A DNA stretch of 5,062 nucleotides from Thioalkalivibrio sp. Its GTDB lineage: Bacteria; Pseudomonadota; Gammaproteobacteria; Ectothiorhodospirales; Ectothiorhodospiraceae. This document shows, in pieces, positions 1 through 5,062 of the stretch. The notes under the pieces were generated by a model that saw only the letters and a list, made by a program, of their open reading frames with translations, did no database searches and was not told the origin of the DNA. The position numbers and the translations under genes were made by a program. Location: assembly GCA_007119005.1 (NCBI GenBank), contig SKQM01000166.1, positions 1 through 5,062 on the forward strand, given 5' to 3'. Numbering within the stretch: the first letter of the stretch is position 1; the number at the start of each line of letters is the position of its first letter.

Positions 1-264
1 TCCGCGTTCCTGCACGCAGGTGGCGCACCAGGAAGCCCAGACGTTCACCAGCGCCGGCCGGCCGACCAGATCGTCCCGGGTAAACCGGGCGTCCGGGTCG
101 TGCAGCTGAGGCAGATCGAAGACCGGGGCCTCCCGCCCAACGAGCGGCTCGGGTACGTTGGCAATGTTCCAGACCAGCGCACCGGCGAGCAGCCCCACCA
201 GTGCGACCAGCGCCAGCACCGGCACGAATACCAGCCAGCTTCGCCGCGTGCGTTCTTCCGTCAT
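1..264 (-). CDS. Second CcmG/DsbE-type membrane-anchored thioredoxin, N-terminal part only
   Basis: The first 88 codons are present, and the gene runs off the left edge. The protein starts MTEERTRRSW, then has a membrane anchor (about residues 10-33) and the CcmG-like segment PEPLVGREAPVFDLPQL (38-54), which leads to the active site NVWASWCATC with redox cysteines C80 and C83. The cis-proline region lies outside the window, so the family call rests on the N-terminal half. The WASWC context fits CcmG/DsbE at least as well as the ccmG upstream does. TlpA- or ResA-type thioredoxins are alternatives. The ATG is supported by GGGAGAG (275-269) 4 nt upstream. It is 149 bp from the ccmI stop, unlike the overlapping genes before it, so it may be a separately controlled unit. 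It probably supplies reductant for apocytochrome thiols, which is inferred. Confidence 0.85.
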   Translation of the reverse strand, partial: MTEERTRRSWLVFVPVLALVALVGLLAGALVWNIANVPEPLVGREAPVFDLPQLHDPDARFTRDDLVGRPALVNVWASWCATCVQERG

Positions 265-282
265 GATTCTCTCCCGTACGTC

Positions 283-342
283 GGTCCGAGCGTCTGCGGA
301 AAAATCCGCACCGCAGACATCACGATAGGCTGCACTCGGACC
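283..342 (-). repeat. Nested inverted repeats upstream of the second thioredoxin gene
   Basis: The outer arms are GGTCCGAG (plus 283-290) and CTCGGACC (335-342), a perfect 8-bp match. Inside, GTCTGCGG (292-299) pairs with CCGCAGAC (311-318), another perfect 8 bp. Between these, TGCGGA (295-300) can instead pair with TCCGCA (305-310) around AAAA, so two inner hairpins compete for the same bases. One unpaired base separates the stems on one side and 16 on the other. On the minus strand the structure ends 7 nt before the Shine-Dalgarno (275-269). No T-run follows, so it is not a standard intrinsic terminator. The rest of the gap from 413 to 265 shows no promoter I can defend. Confidence 0.6.
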
Positions 343-413
343 ATGCGCACTTGCAAGGGCCCGTCCCGGCTGTACCGCTGGCGTTGTTCGGTCCCGACAT
401 CAACCCGTCCGCG

Positions 414-1682
414 TCAGGGCCGCACGGTGTCGATCACCAGGCGCACATCCCGGCTGCCGACCCGAACCGACTCCAGCACACCTTCCAGATCGCCCGGACG
501 TGCTCGGGCATCACCGTGGCTCGAGATCCGCGCCACCAGGGTGATGCTCTCGTACTTCGACAGCAGGTGTTCCGGGTCGTCGATCAGGCCGTCATCGAGC
601 ACGAAATCCACCGGCAACTGATCCATGCGCGTGCTCAGGGTGGCCAGCGCAATGCCTCCGCCCAGCGTCCGGGCGATCAGGAACACCGTATCCTCCGCCC
701 TGGCGGCCCCGGCAAGCGCCGGCGCGAGTTCGACCCGGCCGCGAATCACCGCGCCCGGATCGACCAGCATCTCCGGTCCACCAAAGGCCTCGACGTGCCC
801 GCGGATGCGCGCACTGCGCACCATCGCCGCCAGCTCGGTATAGGCGGGGCTGTCCTCGGGCAGCAGTTGCAGCGCCTGGTTCCAGTGGTAGGAGGCGGTG
901 GTGAACTCCTCGTTCTGGTAGGCGTGGATGCCCGCCAGTTCCAGGGCCTTCTGATCCATGGGATCGAGCAACAGGGCCTCGCGCACCAGTTCGATCGGCC
1001 GGCCGCTGAGATCCCGGCCGGCGTTCACCGCTAGCGTCTCGGCATAACCCGAGAGCACGGCGGCGTTTTCCGGCAGGAGCGCGTAGGCGCGGGCGTAGGC
1101 CGATTCCGCGTCTGCCCAGCGGTCACGCGCAATATAGGCGTTCGCCAGGTAGGTCCAGGCGATGCCGTCGTCGGGATTGTCGCGCACCGCTTGCTCGAGT
1201 TCCGCCAGCGCCTGATCCACTTGCGCCTCCAGCCGTTCCAGCGCCTCCTGCATCTTGCGCTGGCGTTCCTCTTCCGCCTGGTCCGCCGCCGCCACCTTCA
1301 GCACGAAGCCGGGCTCGCCGACCACGAGATAGAGTCCCAATGCCAGCGCGGGCACCATCGCCAGCACGCCCATACCGAACGCGGGGCGCGCTGGAGCCCG
1401 CGGTAGCGGGGACGCAGATTCCTGCAGCGCATCGCGCGCAAGACGGATCTCGAGTTCGCTGCGCGCCGCGTCCTTCTGCGCGTCACTGAGCAAGCCGCTG
1501 CGGTGGTCGTTCTCCAGCTCCCGATACTGGTCCCGGTACACGGCGATGTTCAGTTCGCGCCGGTCCAGCGCCGCGTCGGCTTCCGGTCGCCGGAACAGCG
1601 AGGGCAGAATCCAGGCAAGAACGGCGGCCAGCATGATCACTGCGGCCACCCAGAACAGAATGATGGATACGGTCGAATTCAA
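414..1682 (-). CDS. ccmI: Cytochrome c maturation TPR protein CcmI (CycH/NrfG-like)
   Basis: With the TTG start the protein has 422 residues, usual for the two-part CcmI/CycH. CcmI is the apocytochrome chaperone: its TPR domain holds the C-terminal helix of apocytochromes and presents them to CcmF and CcmH. Visible parts are a first membrane helix (about 5-26), a cytoplasmic loop with the family motif NIAVYRDQYRELE (45-57), a second membrane helix (about 103-122), a charged probable coiled coil (133-168), TPR units (clearest at 175-206 and 246-279), and a C-terminal beta-rich domain (about 308-422) with DTVFLIAR, LPVDFVLDD and VARISSHGDARARPGDLEG. The frame stays open upstream to 2069, but that part overlaps ccmH. 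TTG at 1682 is preferred because GAGGTGA lies 5 nt before it. GTG at 1691, overlapping the ccmH stop as GTGA, would add three residues but lacks a good Shine-Dalgarno. NrfG resembles only the TPR part. Confidence 0.94.
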   Translation of the reverse strand: MNSTVSIILFWVAAVIMLAAVLAWILPSLFRRPEADAALDRRELNIAVYRDQYRELENDHRSGLLSDAQKDAARSELEIRLARDALQESASPLPRAPARPAFGMGVLAMVPALALGLYLVVGEPGFVLKVAAADQAEEERQRKMQEALERLEAQVDQALAELEQAVRDNPDDGIAWTYLANAYIARDRWADAESAYARAYALLPENAAVLSGYAETLAVNAGRDLSGRPIELVREALLLDPMDQKALELAGIHAYQNEEFTTASYHWNQALQLLPEDSPAYTELAAMVRSARIRGHVEAFGGPEMLVDPGAVIRGRVELAPALAGAARAEDTVFLIARTLGGGIALATLSTRMDQLPVDFVLDDGLIDDPEHLLSKYESITLVARISSHGDARARPGDLEGVLESVRVGSRDVRLVIDTVRP

Positions 1683-1687
1683 GAGAC

Positions 1688-1694
1688 TCACCTC
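1688..1694 (-). promoter_or_regulatory. Shine-Dalgarno that decides the ccmI TTG start
   Basis: GAGGTGA on the minus strand matches seven consecutive bases of the consensus AGGAGGTGA and ends 5 nt before TTG at 1682-1680. It contains the ccmH stop codon TGA, so a ribosome terminating on ccmH stops exactly on the ccmI ribosome binding site, which favours reinitiation. No comparable site precedes the alternative GTG at 1691. Confidence 0.75.
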
Positions 1695-2215
1695 GTGTCT
1701 TGCGGTGGGGATGGGCTGGTCGGCTCCGTGACGGAGCCGGATGGAATCGAATCGGGGTGCTGCAGCAGACGCGAGGCCTGCGCCAGGGTATCTGGGCTGA
1801 TGTCTTCGGTCCCGGGTATTGCGCGGCGCCGATACAGGGCTGCGGCGGCCAGCGCGAAGCCAATGAACAGGAAGGCCGCCGGTCCGCCCCAGAGGGCATA
1901 GGTCAGCGGCTTCAGGGGTGGGCGATACAGCACGAAATCGCCGTAGCGGTCCACCAGGGACTCGACCACCGCGGTATCGCTCAAACCGGCGCGCATCATC
2001 TCGCGAATTTCCTCGCGCAGGTCCAGCGCCAGCGAGGCCCGCGACTCCGCCAGGGTCTCGTTCTGGCACACGACGCAGCGCAGGTCCGCCGCGAGCGTAT
2101 TCAGGCGCGCCTCGAGCACTGGGTCATCGGCGTTCGGAAGCGCCGGCTGGCTGGCCGGCAGGGTCGCCGGCACCAGGAAGGCGAACACCAGCAGCAGAGG
2201 AATCCAGGACCTCAT
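1688..2215 (-). CDS. ccmH: Cytochrome c maturation protein CcmH (CcmH/CycL/NrfF family)
   Basis: This 175-residue protein is the short, stand-alone form of CcmH, equivalent to CycL or NrfF and to the N-terminal half of E. coli CcmH. It binds and reduces the apocytochrome CXXC thiols as part of the CcmFHI haem lyase. A signal peptide covers about residues 1-22. The family motif LRCVVCQNETLAES begins at residue 45, with redox cysteines C47 and C50. A helical segment with RYGDFVLYRPP (90-100) follows. One membrane helix lies at about 108-128, then a roughly 46-residue polar tail rich in Pro and Ser that should face the cytoplasm. The tail is longer than in many members. The start ATG overlaps the ccmG stop (ATGA), with GGGAG (2228-2224) 8 nt upstream. 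Its first codons are nearly identical to those of ccmG. NrfF, specialised for CXXCK, is the alternative name if the cluster serves the nitrite reductase. Confidence 0.95.
   Translation of the reverse strand: MRSWIPLLLVFAFLVPATLPASQPALPNADDPVLEARLNTLAADLRCVVCQNETLAESRASLALDLREEIREMMRAGLSDTAVVESLVDRYGDFVLYRPPLKPLTYALWGGPAAFLFIGFALAAAALYRRRAIPGTEDISPDTLAQASRLLQHPDSIPSGSVTEPTSPSPPQDTR
2186..2215 (-). repeat. Leader repeat, copy 1 (start of ccmH)
   Basis: The first 30 bases of ccmH match the first 30 bases of ccmG (2730-2701) at 26 of 30 positions. Both copies begin inside an ATGA stop/start overlap and encode MR.WIPLLLV at the head of a membrane-targeting segment. Direct base-by-base comparison shows this. 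Either a short duplication or gene conversion, or convergence on similar hydrophobic leaders, could explain it. Confidence 0.7.
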
Positions 2216-2730
2216 GCCCGCAGCTCCCGCAACAGGGGCCGGAACTTCTGTTCCCAGACCTGGGGCGTGATCGGCCCGACGTGCTTCATCCGGATCACGC
2301 CGGCACGGTCGATCACGAAGGTTTCCGGGGTAACCGTCACGCCATACCGGATCGCAACCCGCCCCTCGACGTCGTCGACCGCCTTCACGTAGGGATTGCC
2401 GTCACGCGCGAGCAGGGGTGCCGCCTCGCGATCCAGGTCCTTCCAGGTCAACCCGTACACCGGCACCTCGGGACCAATGAGTTCCCGGAATACCCGATGC
2501 TCCTTCAGACAGATTGCGCACCAGGGCGCCCAGATGTTCAGCAACCACACCTGTCCGTGCAGCTCCGCAGGTGAAAACGTCTCACCGGGGCGTCCGACGA
2601 CCGGAAGCGTGAATTCGGGAGCCGGCTTGCCCACCAGCGGCGACGGCACCTCCTTCGGGTTCAGGAACAGCCCGAGGTAGAGGAACGCCCCCAGTGCAAT
2701 GACCAGCAGCAGCGGAATCCAGCGCCTCAT
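2212..2730 (-). CDS. ccmG: Thiol:disulfide interchange protein CcmG/DsbE
   Basis: This 172-residue protein is a membrane-anchored periplasmic thioredoxin. CcmG receives electrons from DsbD/CcdA and helps keep CcmH and the apocytochrome CXXC cysteines reduced for haem attachment. Residues 5-22 form an N-terminal membrane anchor. The family segment VPSPLVGKPAPEFTLP spans residues 28-43. The active site is IWAPWCAIC, with redox cysteines C71 and C74. VYGLTWKD (91-98) and the cis-proline segment TPETFVID (134-141) follow, as usual for CcmG. The cis-proline loop reads GVTVTPETF where many CcmG proteins have GVYGxPETF, a mild divergence. The ATG overlaps the ccmF stop by four bases, and GAGGTGG (2741-2735), inside the last ccmF codons, is its Shine-Dalgarno at 4 nt. 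The stop overlaps the ccmH start in the same way. Confidence 0.96.
   Translation of the reverse strand: MRRWIPLLLVIALGAFLYLGLFLNPKEVPSPLVGKPAPEFTLPVVGRPGETFSPAELHGQVWLLNIWAPWCAICLKEHRVFRELIGPEVPVYGLTWKDLDREAAPLLARDGNPYVKAVDDVEGRVAIRYGVTVTPETFVIDRAGVIRMKHVGPITPQVWEQKFRPLLRELRA
2701..2730 (-). repeat. Leader repeat, copy 2 (start of ccmG)
   Basis: This is the partner of the repeat at 2186-2215, with 26 of 30 bases identical, and covers the ATG and first ten codons of ccmG. Similarity stops after the shared MR.WIPLLLV; the mature proteins are unrelated families (thioredoxin against CcmH). Confidence 0.7.
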
Positions 2731-4724
2731 GTCGCCACCTCAGGCACGGTGGCGGCCGGGACGGTGGCAGCGGCAGGCGTGGCTTTCCGGCGCCGGATCA
2801 CCACGCGATAGCGCCGGTCGGTCGCGGCGAGCCCACCCCCGATCGCCAGCATCACGGCACCCAGCCACAGCCAGCCGACGAAGGGCTTGTGATACACCCG
2901 TGCGGTCCAGGCCCCGTCTTCCAGCGGGTCGCCAAGGGATATGTACACGTCGCGGAACAGTCCGTAATCCACCGCCGCCTGGGTCATGATCATCCCGGAG
3001 GCATTGTAGTGGCGCTTTTCCGGGTAAAGCGTGAACGGACGCCCGCGCGGGGGCGTGATCTCCATGGTGCCGCGCCCCGCGAGATAATTCGGACCCGGGA
3101 CTTCTTCCACGCCCTGGAACACGAAGCGGTACCCGGCGAGCTCCACGTGGCTGCCGATGGGCATGCGCACGTCGCGCTCGGTCTCGTAGTTCGACACCAT
3201 CGTCACACCGACAACCATCACCGCAAGCCCCAGGTGCGCAAACTGCATGCCCCAGAACGCGCGAGGGAGGCCAAACAGACGGCGGACACGGCTTCCCTGA
3301 TAGTGCTGCGTCCGCAGCGCAAAGCCCTGCAGCACCGTGAACAGGATCCAGAGGGCGAGAAACAGGCCAAGGGTCACCTGCAGGTTGATGCCGTCCATCG
3401 TCAGCGGCAGCAGGGCTGCCGAAACCAGGGCGACACCGAAGGCCCACTTCAGGCGCGACATCAGGTCCGGCAGATCCGCCTGTTTCCAGCGGGCCAGCGG
3501 GCCGATGCCAACCAGAAACAGCGCCGGCGCCACCAGAGGCACGAAGACCGCGTTGAAGTACTGCGGTCCGACGGAGATCTTCCCCAACCCCAGCGCGTCC
3601 ACGAACAGCGGATAAAGCGTACCCAGCAGAACCGCACCAAGGGCGGCGACCAGGAATACGTTGTTGCCCAGAAGCAGGGATTCACGGGAGAACACACCGA
3701 AGGACCCGCCGGTGACCATGCGCGGCGCGCGCAGTGCGTAGAGCACCATCGAGCCGCCGACCACGATGCCGAGGAAGGCCAGGATGGTCAGCCCGCGCAA
3801 CGGGTCCACCGCGAAGGCGTGCACCGACGACAGTACACCGGAACGCACCAGGAAGGTGCCCAGCAGCGACAGCGAAAAGGTGGCGATCGCCAGCAGCACC
3901 GACCAGTTGCTGAACACCCCGCGCTTTTCGGTGGCGGCCAGCGCGTGGATCAGCGCCGTTCCGGCCAGCCAGGGCATCAGCGACGCGTTCTCGGTGGGAT
4001 CCCAGAACCACCAGCCGCCCCAGCCGAGTTCCCGGTAGGCCCACCAGCTCCCCAGACCAATGCCCAGTGTCAGGAAGGTCCAGGCGATCGTGGTCCAGGG
4101 CCGCGACCAGCGTGCCCATGCGGCGTCCAGCCGCCCCGACAGCAGTGCCGCGATTGCGAACGCGAACGCGACCGAGAAACCCACGTAGCCCATGTACAGC
4201 AGCGGCGGGTGCGAGATCATGCCGGCGTCCTGCAGCAACGGGTTCAGATCGCGCCCGTCCAGGGGAATCGGAAACAGCCGCTCGAACGGGTTCGAGGTGA
4301 AGACCAGCAGCACGAGGAAACCCACACTCACAAGTCCGAGCACGCCCAGCACGCGGGCGACCATCTCCGGCGGCAGCTGCCGCGAGAACACCGCGACCGC
4401 CGCGGACCACCCGGCGAGGATCAGCGTCCACAGCAGCAGGGAGCCTTCGTGCGAGCCCCAGGTGGCGGTGAACCGGTACACGGCCGGCAACTGCGAGAAG
4501 GAATTCTGCGCGACGTTCTTCACCGAGAAGTCATGCGCGAGGAAGGACCACGCGAGGGCCGCAAAGGCCACGAGCAGCAGCGTGAACTGCGCCTGCGCGA
4601 GCGGCCTGCCCAGCGCCATCAGGCGCTGCTCGCCGCGCTGCGCGCCGAGCAGCGGCAGTGTGCCCTGAACCAGGGCAACAACCAAGGCGAGAATCGTGGC
4701 GAACTGCCCCAGCTCCGGGATCAT
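2727..4724 (-). CDS. ccmF: Cytochrome c haem lyase subunit CcmF (CcmF/NrfE family)
   Basis: This 665-residue protein has the full CcmF length (E. coli CcmF is about 650). CcmF is an inner-membrane protein that takes haem from holo-CcmE and, with CcmH and CcmI, attaches it to apocytochrome c in the periplasm. The sequence is a many-helix membrane protein. It has the tryptophan-rich WWD motif GWGGWWFWDPTENASLMPW at residues 234-252. All four histidines known to matter in CcmF can be located: the transmembrane pair H172 (ISHPPLLYMGY) and H302 (SSVHAFAVDP), and the periplasmic pair H260 (ALIHAL) and H497 (FAHLGL). A large periplasmic loop follows (about 510-612), then a final helix (about 614-634) and a basic, Ala/Thr/Pro-rich tail. 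The ATG has GGGAG 6 nt upstream. The stop overlaps the ccmG start as ATGA. Next to an ONR gene it may act like NrfE, serving a CXXCK haem site; that role is inferred. Confidence 0.97.
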   Translation of the reverse strand: MIPELGQFATILALVVALVQGTLPLLGAQRGEQRLMALGRPLAQAQFTLLLVAFAALAWSFLAHDFSVKNVAQNSFSQLPAVYRFTATWGSHEGSLLLWTLILAGWSAAVAVFSRQLPPEMVARVLGVLGLVSVGFLVLLVFTSNPFERLFPIPLDGRDLNPLLQDAGMISHPPLLYMGYVGFSVAFAFAIAALLSGRLDAAWARWSRPWTTIAWTFLTLGIGLGSWWAYRELGWGGWWFWDPTENASLMPWLAGTALIHALAATEKRGVFSNWSVLLAIATFSLSLLGTFLVRSGVLSSVHAFAVDPLRGLTILAFLGIVVGGSMVLYALRAPRMVTGGSFGVFSRESLLLGNNVFLVAALGAVLLGTLYPLFVDALGLGKISVGPQYFNAVFVPLVAPALFLVGIGPLARWKQADLPDLMSRLKWAFGVALVSAALLPLTMDGINLQVTLGLFLALWILFTVLQGFALRTQHYQGSRVRRLFGLPRAFWGMQFAHLGLAVMVVGVTMVSNYETERDVRMPIGSHVELAGYRFVFQGVEEVPGPNYLAGRGTMEITPPRGRPFTLYPEKRHYNASGMIMTQAAVDYGLFRDVYISLGDPLEDGAWTARVYHKPFVGWLWLGAVMLAIGGGLAATDRRYRVVIRRRKATPAAATVPAATVPEVAT

Positions 4725-4734
4725 GCTGTACTCC

Positions 4735-4780
4735 CAGGTAGTCGCGCGAATGAATTACCACCCGGCATCCGTGCTACCTG
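4735..4780 (-). repeat. Inverted repeat in the ccmF leader, adjoining the Shine-Dalgarno
   Basis: In the minus-strand transcript CAGGTAG (4780-4774) can pair with CTACCTG (4741-4735), 7 bp around a 32-nt loop. The last stem base is also the first G of the ccmF Shine-Dalgarno GGGAG (4735-4731, 6 nt before the ATG). The hairpin could affect ribosome access, or the repeat could be a DNA operator. The loop is long and the stem short, so chance is possible. I see no convincing -35/-10 pair between the terminator and ccmF; GGTAAT in this leader is the nearest thing to a -10 box and has no good partner. Confidence 0.4.
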
Positions 4781-4790
4781 CTGAAAGACG

Positions 4791-4820
4791 AAAAAGGAGC
4801 CGGCGAAGAGCGCCGGCTCC
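4791..4820 (-). terminator. Rho-independent terminator after the nitrite reductase gene
   Basis: Read on the minus strand, GGAGCCGGCG pairs perfectly with CGCCGGCTCC (10 bp) across the five-base loop CTCTT and is followed directly by TTTTT. It begins 20 bp after the reductase stop codon and lies 66 bp before the ccmF start. It should end most reductase transcripts, so ccmF would depend on readthrough or on a promoter in the short leader that follows. Confidence 0.93.
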
Positions 4821-4840
4821 AGTCCATTGCCGATCGAGGC

Positions 4841-5062
4841 TTACTTCGCCGCGACGGCGTCGAGGGCCTCGTTCAGCTTGGCCACTCCGGCCTTGCTGGC
4901 AGTGATCGAGGTCATCAGGGACTCACGCGCCTGGTCGGGGTTGTGGAAGCCGACCGAGTTTTCGGCGGTCCACCATTCCCAATGCAGGTGAGCGTCGTAG
5001 TGCAGTGCACGAACCTCGTTCAGCACCTCTTCCGACACTCCGGCACGCTTGGCAACCGGGAA
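4841..5062 (-). CDS. Octahaem cytochrome c nitrite reductase (ONR/TvNiR-like), C-terminal part only
   Basis: This is the last 73 residues of a gene that enters from the right edge and ends at a TAA codon (4843-4841). ONR enzymes are periplasmic multihaem cytochromes related to NrfA that reduce nitrite to ammonia with six electrons. The visible part is the helical C-terminal segment and contains no CXXCH. It carries [19 protein letters not shown] around residues 27-45 of the fragment, the W..EN..GFHNP signature shared by NrfA and octahaem reductases. The histidine of GFHNP is probably an axial haem ligand, which is inferred from the family. From memory, much of the fragment ([17 protein letters not shown], the [19 protein letters not shown] region) matches the Thioalkalivibrio nitratireducens enzyme, with differences clustered in the last 20 residues. 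The haem-binding N-terminal part, including any CXXCK haem, lies outside the window. A pentahaem NrfA is the alternative. A strong terminator follows 20 bp downstream. Confidence 0.85.
   Translation of the reverse strand, partial: FPVAKRAGVSEEVLNEVRALHYDAHLHWEWWTAENSVGFHNPDQARESLMTSITASKAGVAKLNEALDAVAAK

Noticed and set aside
283..342. Intrinsic terminator between ccmI and the second thioredoxin gene
   Set aside because: The stems are good, but no T-run follows the outer stem on the minus strand. The only T-run lies in the loop of one alternative hairpin.
349..362. Short palindromes CTTGCAAG and GGGCCC in the ccmI to thioredoxin gap
   Set aside because: They are six to eight bases long, expected by chance in GC-rich DNA, and have no link to a start codon or known operator.
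1683..2069. Upstream extension of the ccmI frame (551 codons if begun at 2069)
   Set aside because: It overlaps most of ccmH in another frame, its translation is low-complexity Arg/Pro/Gly, and the strong Shine-Dalgarno before TTG at 1682 gives a normal CcmI length.
100..2680. Several plus-strand open frames of 60-230 codons opposite dsbE2, ccmI, ccmH and ccmG
   Set aside because: They are antisense shadows with biased composition and no recognisable motifs, and they overlap well-supported minus-strand genes throughout.
2889..4784. A 631-codon open frame on the plus strand, antisense to ccmF
   Set aside because: The translation is rich in Arg, Gln, His and Gly with no domain or membrane pattern, as expected for the complement of a GC-rich gene with strong codon bias. 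CcmF on the other strand has all family motifs.
4725..4790. Sigma70-type promoter or FNR/NsrR site before ccmF
   Set aside because: GGTAAT resembles a -10 box, but no acceptable -35 lies 16-18 bp upstream, and no TTGAT-N4-ATCAA or NsrR-like palindrome is visible.

Overview
The window is GC-rich (I estimate mid-60s percent; not computed). Every gene I can support lies on the minus strand, so it reads from right to left. It holds the last 73 codons of a multihaem cytochrome c nitrite reductase, then four complete genes of the System I cytochrome c maturation pathway (ccmF, ccmG, ccmH, ccmI), then the first 88 codons of a second CcmG/DsbE-type thioredoxin. The nitrite reductase tail closely resembles, from memory, the C-terminus of the octahaem nitrite reductase (ONR, TvNiR) of Thioalkalivibrio nitratireducens. 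With the GC content and the separate short ccmH and ccmI genes, this suggests a haloalkaliphilic sulfur-oxidising gammaproteobacterium of the Thioalkalivibrio / Ectothiorhodospiraceae type. No alignment was run.

Layout, right to left. 5062-4841: C-terminal part of the nitrite reductase. 4820-4791: strong intrinsic terminator. 4790-4725: short leader with an inverted repeat touching the ccmF Shine-Dalgarno. 4724-2727: ccmF. 2730-2212: ccmG. 2215-1688: ccmH. 1682-414: ccmI, with a probable TTG start. 413-265: a 149-bp gap containing a nested two-stem inverted repeat. 264-1: second thioredoxin gene, cut by the window edge. ccmF/ccmG and ccmG/ccmH each overlap by four bases (ATGA), and ccmH/ccmI are separated by 5 nt or overlap by four, so the four genes look translationally coupled. 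No intergenic stretch exceeds 150 bp, and I see no RNA gene, mobile element or CRISPR array.

How the genes fit together. CcmF, CcmH and CcmI form the haem lyase end of System I. CcmG and CcmH handle the reduction of apocytochrome CXXC cysteines. The haem-delivery genes ccmABCDE do not lie between the reductase and ccmF. Ammonia-forming nitrite reductases of the NrfA/ONR type carry their catalytic haem on CXXCK rather than CXXCH, and in E. coli this needs a dedicated CcmF/CcmH/CcmI-like lyase (NrfEFG). The main hypothesis is therefore that this block is a reductase-linked haem lyase module, comparable to NrfEFG but built from full-length Ccm proteins and accompanied by two thioredoxins. The alternative is that it is simply the tail of a general ccm operon that happens to lie next to the reductase gene.
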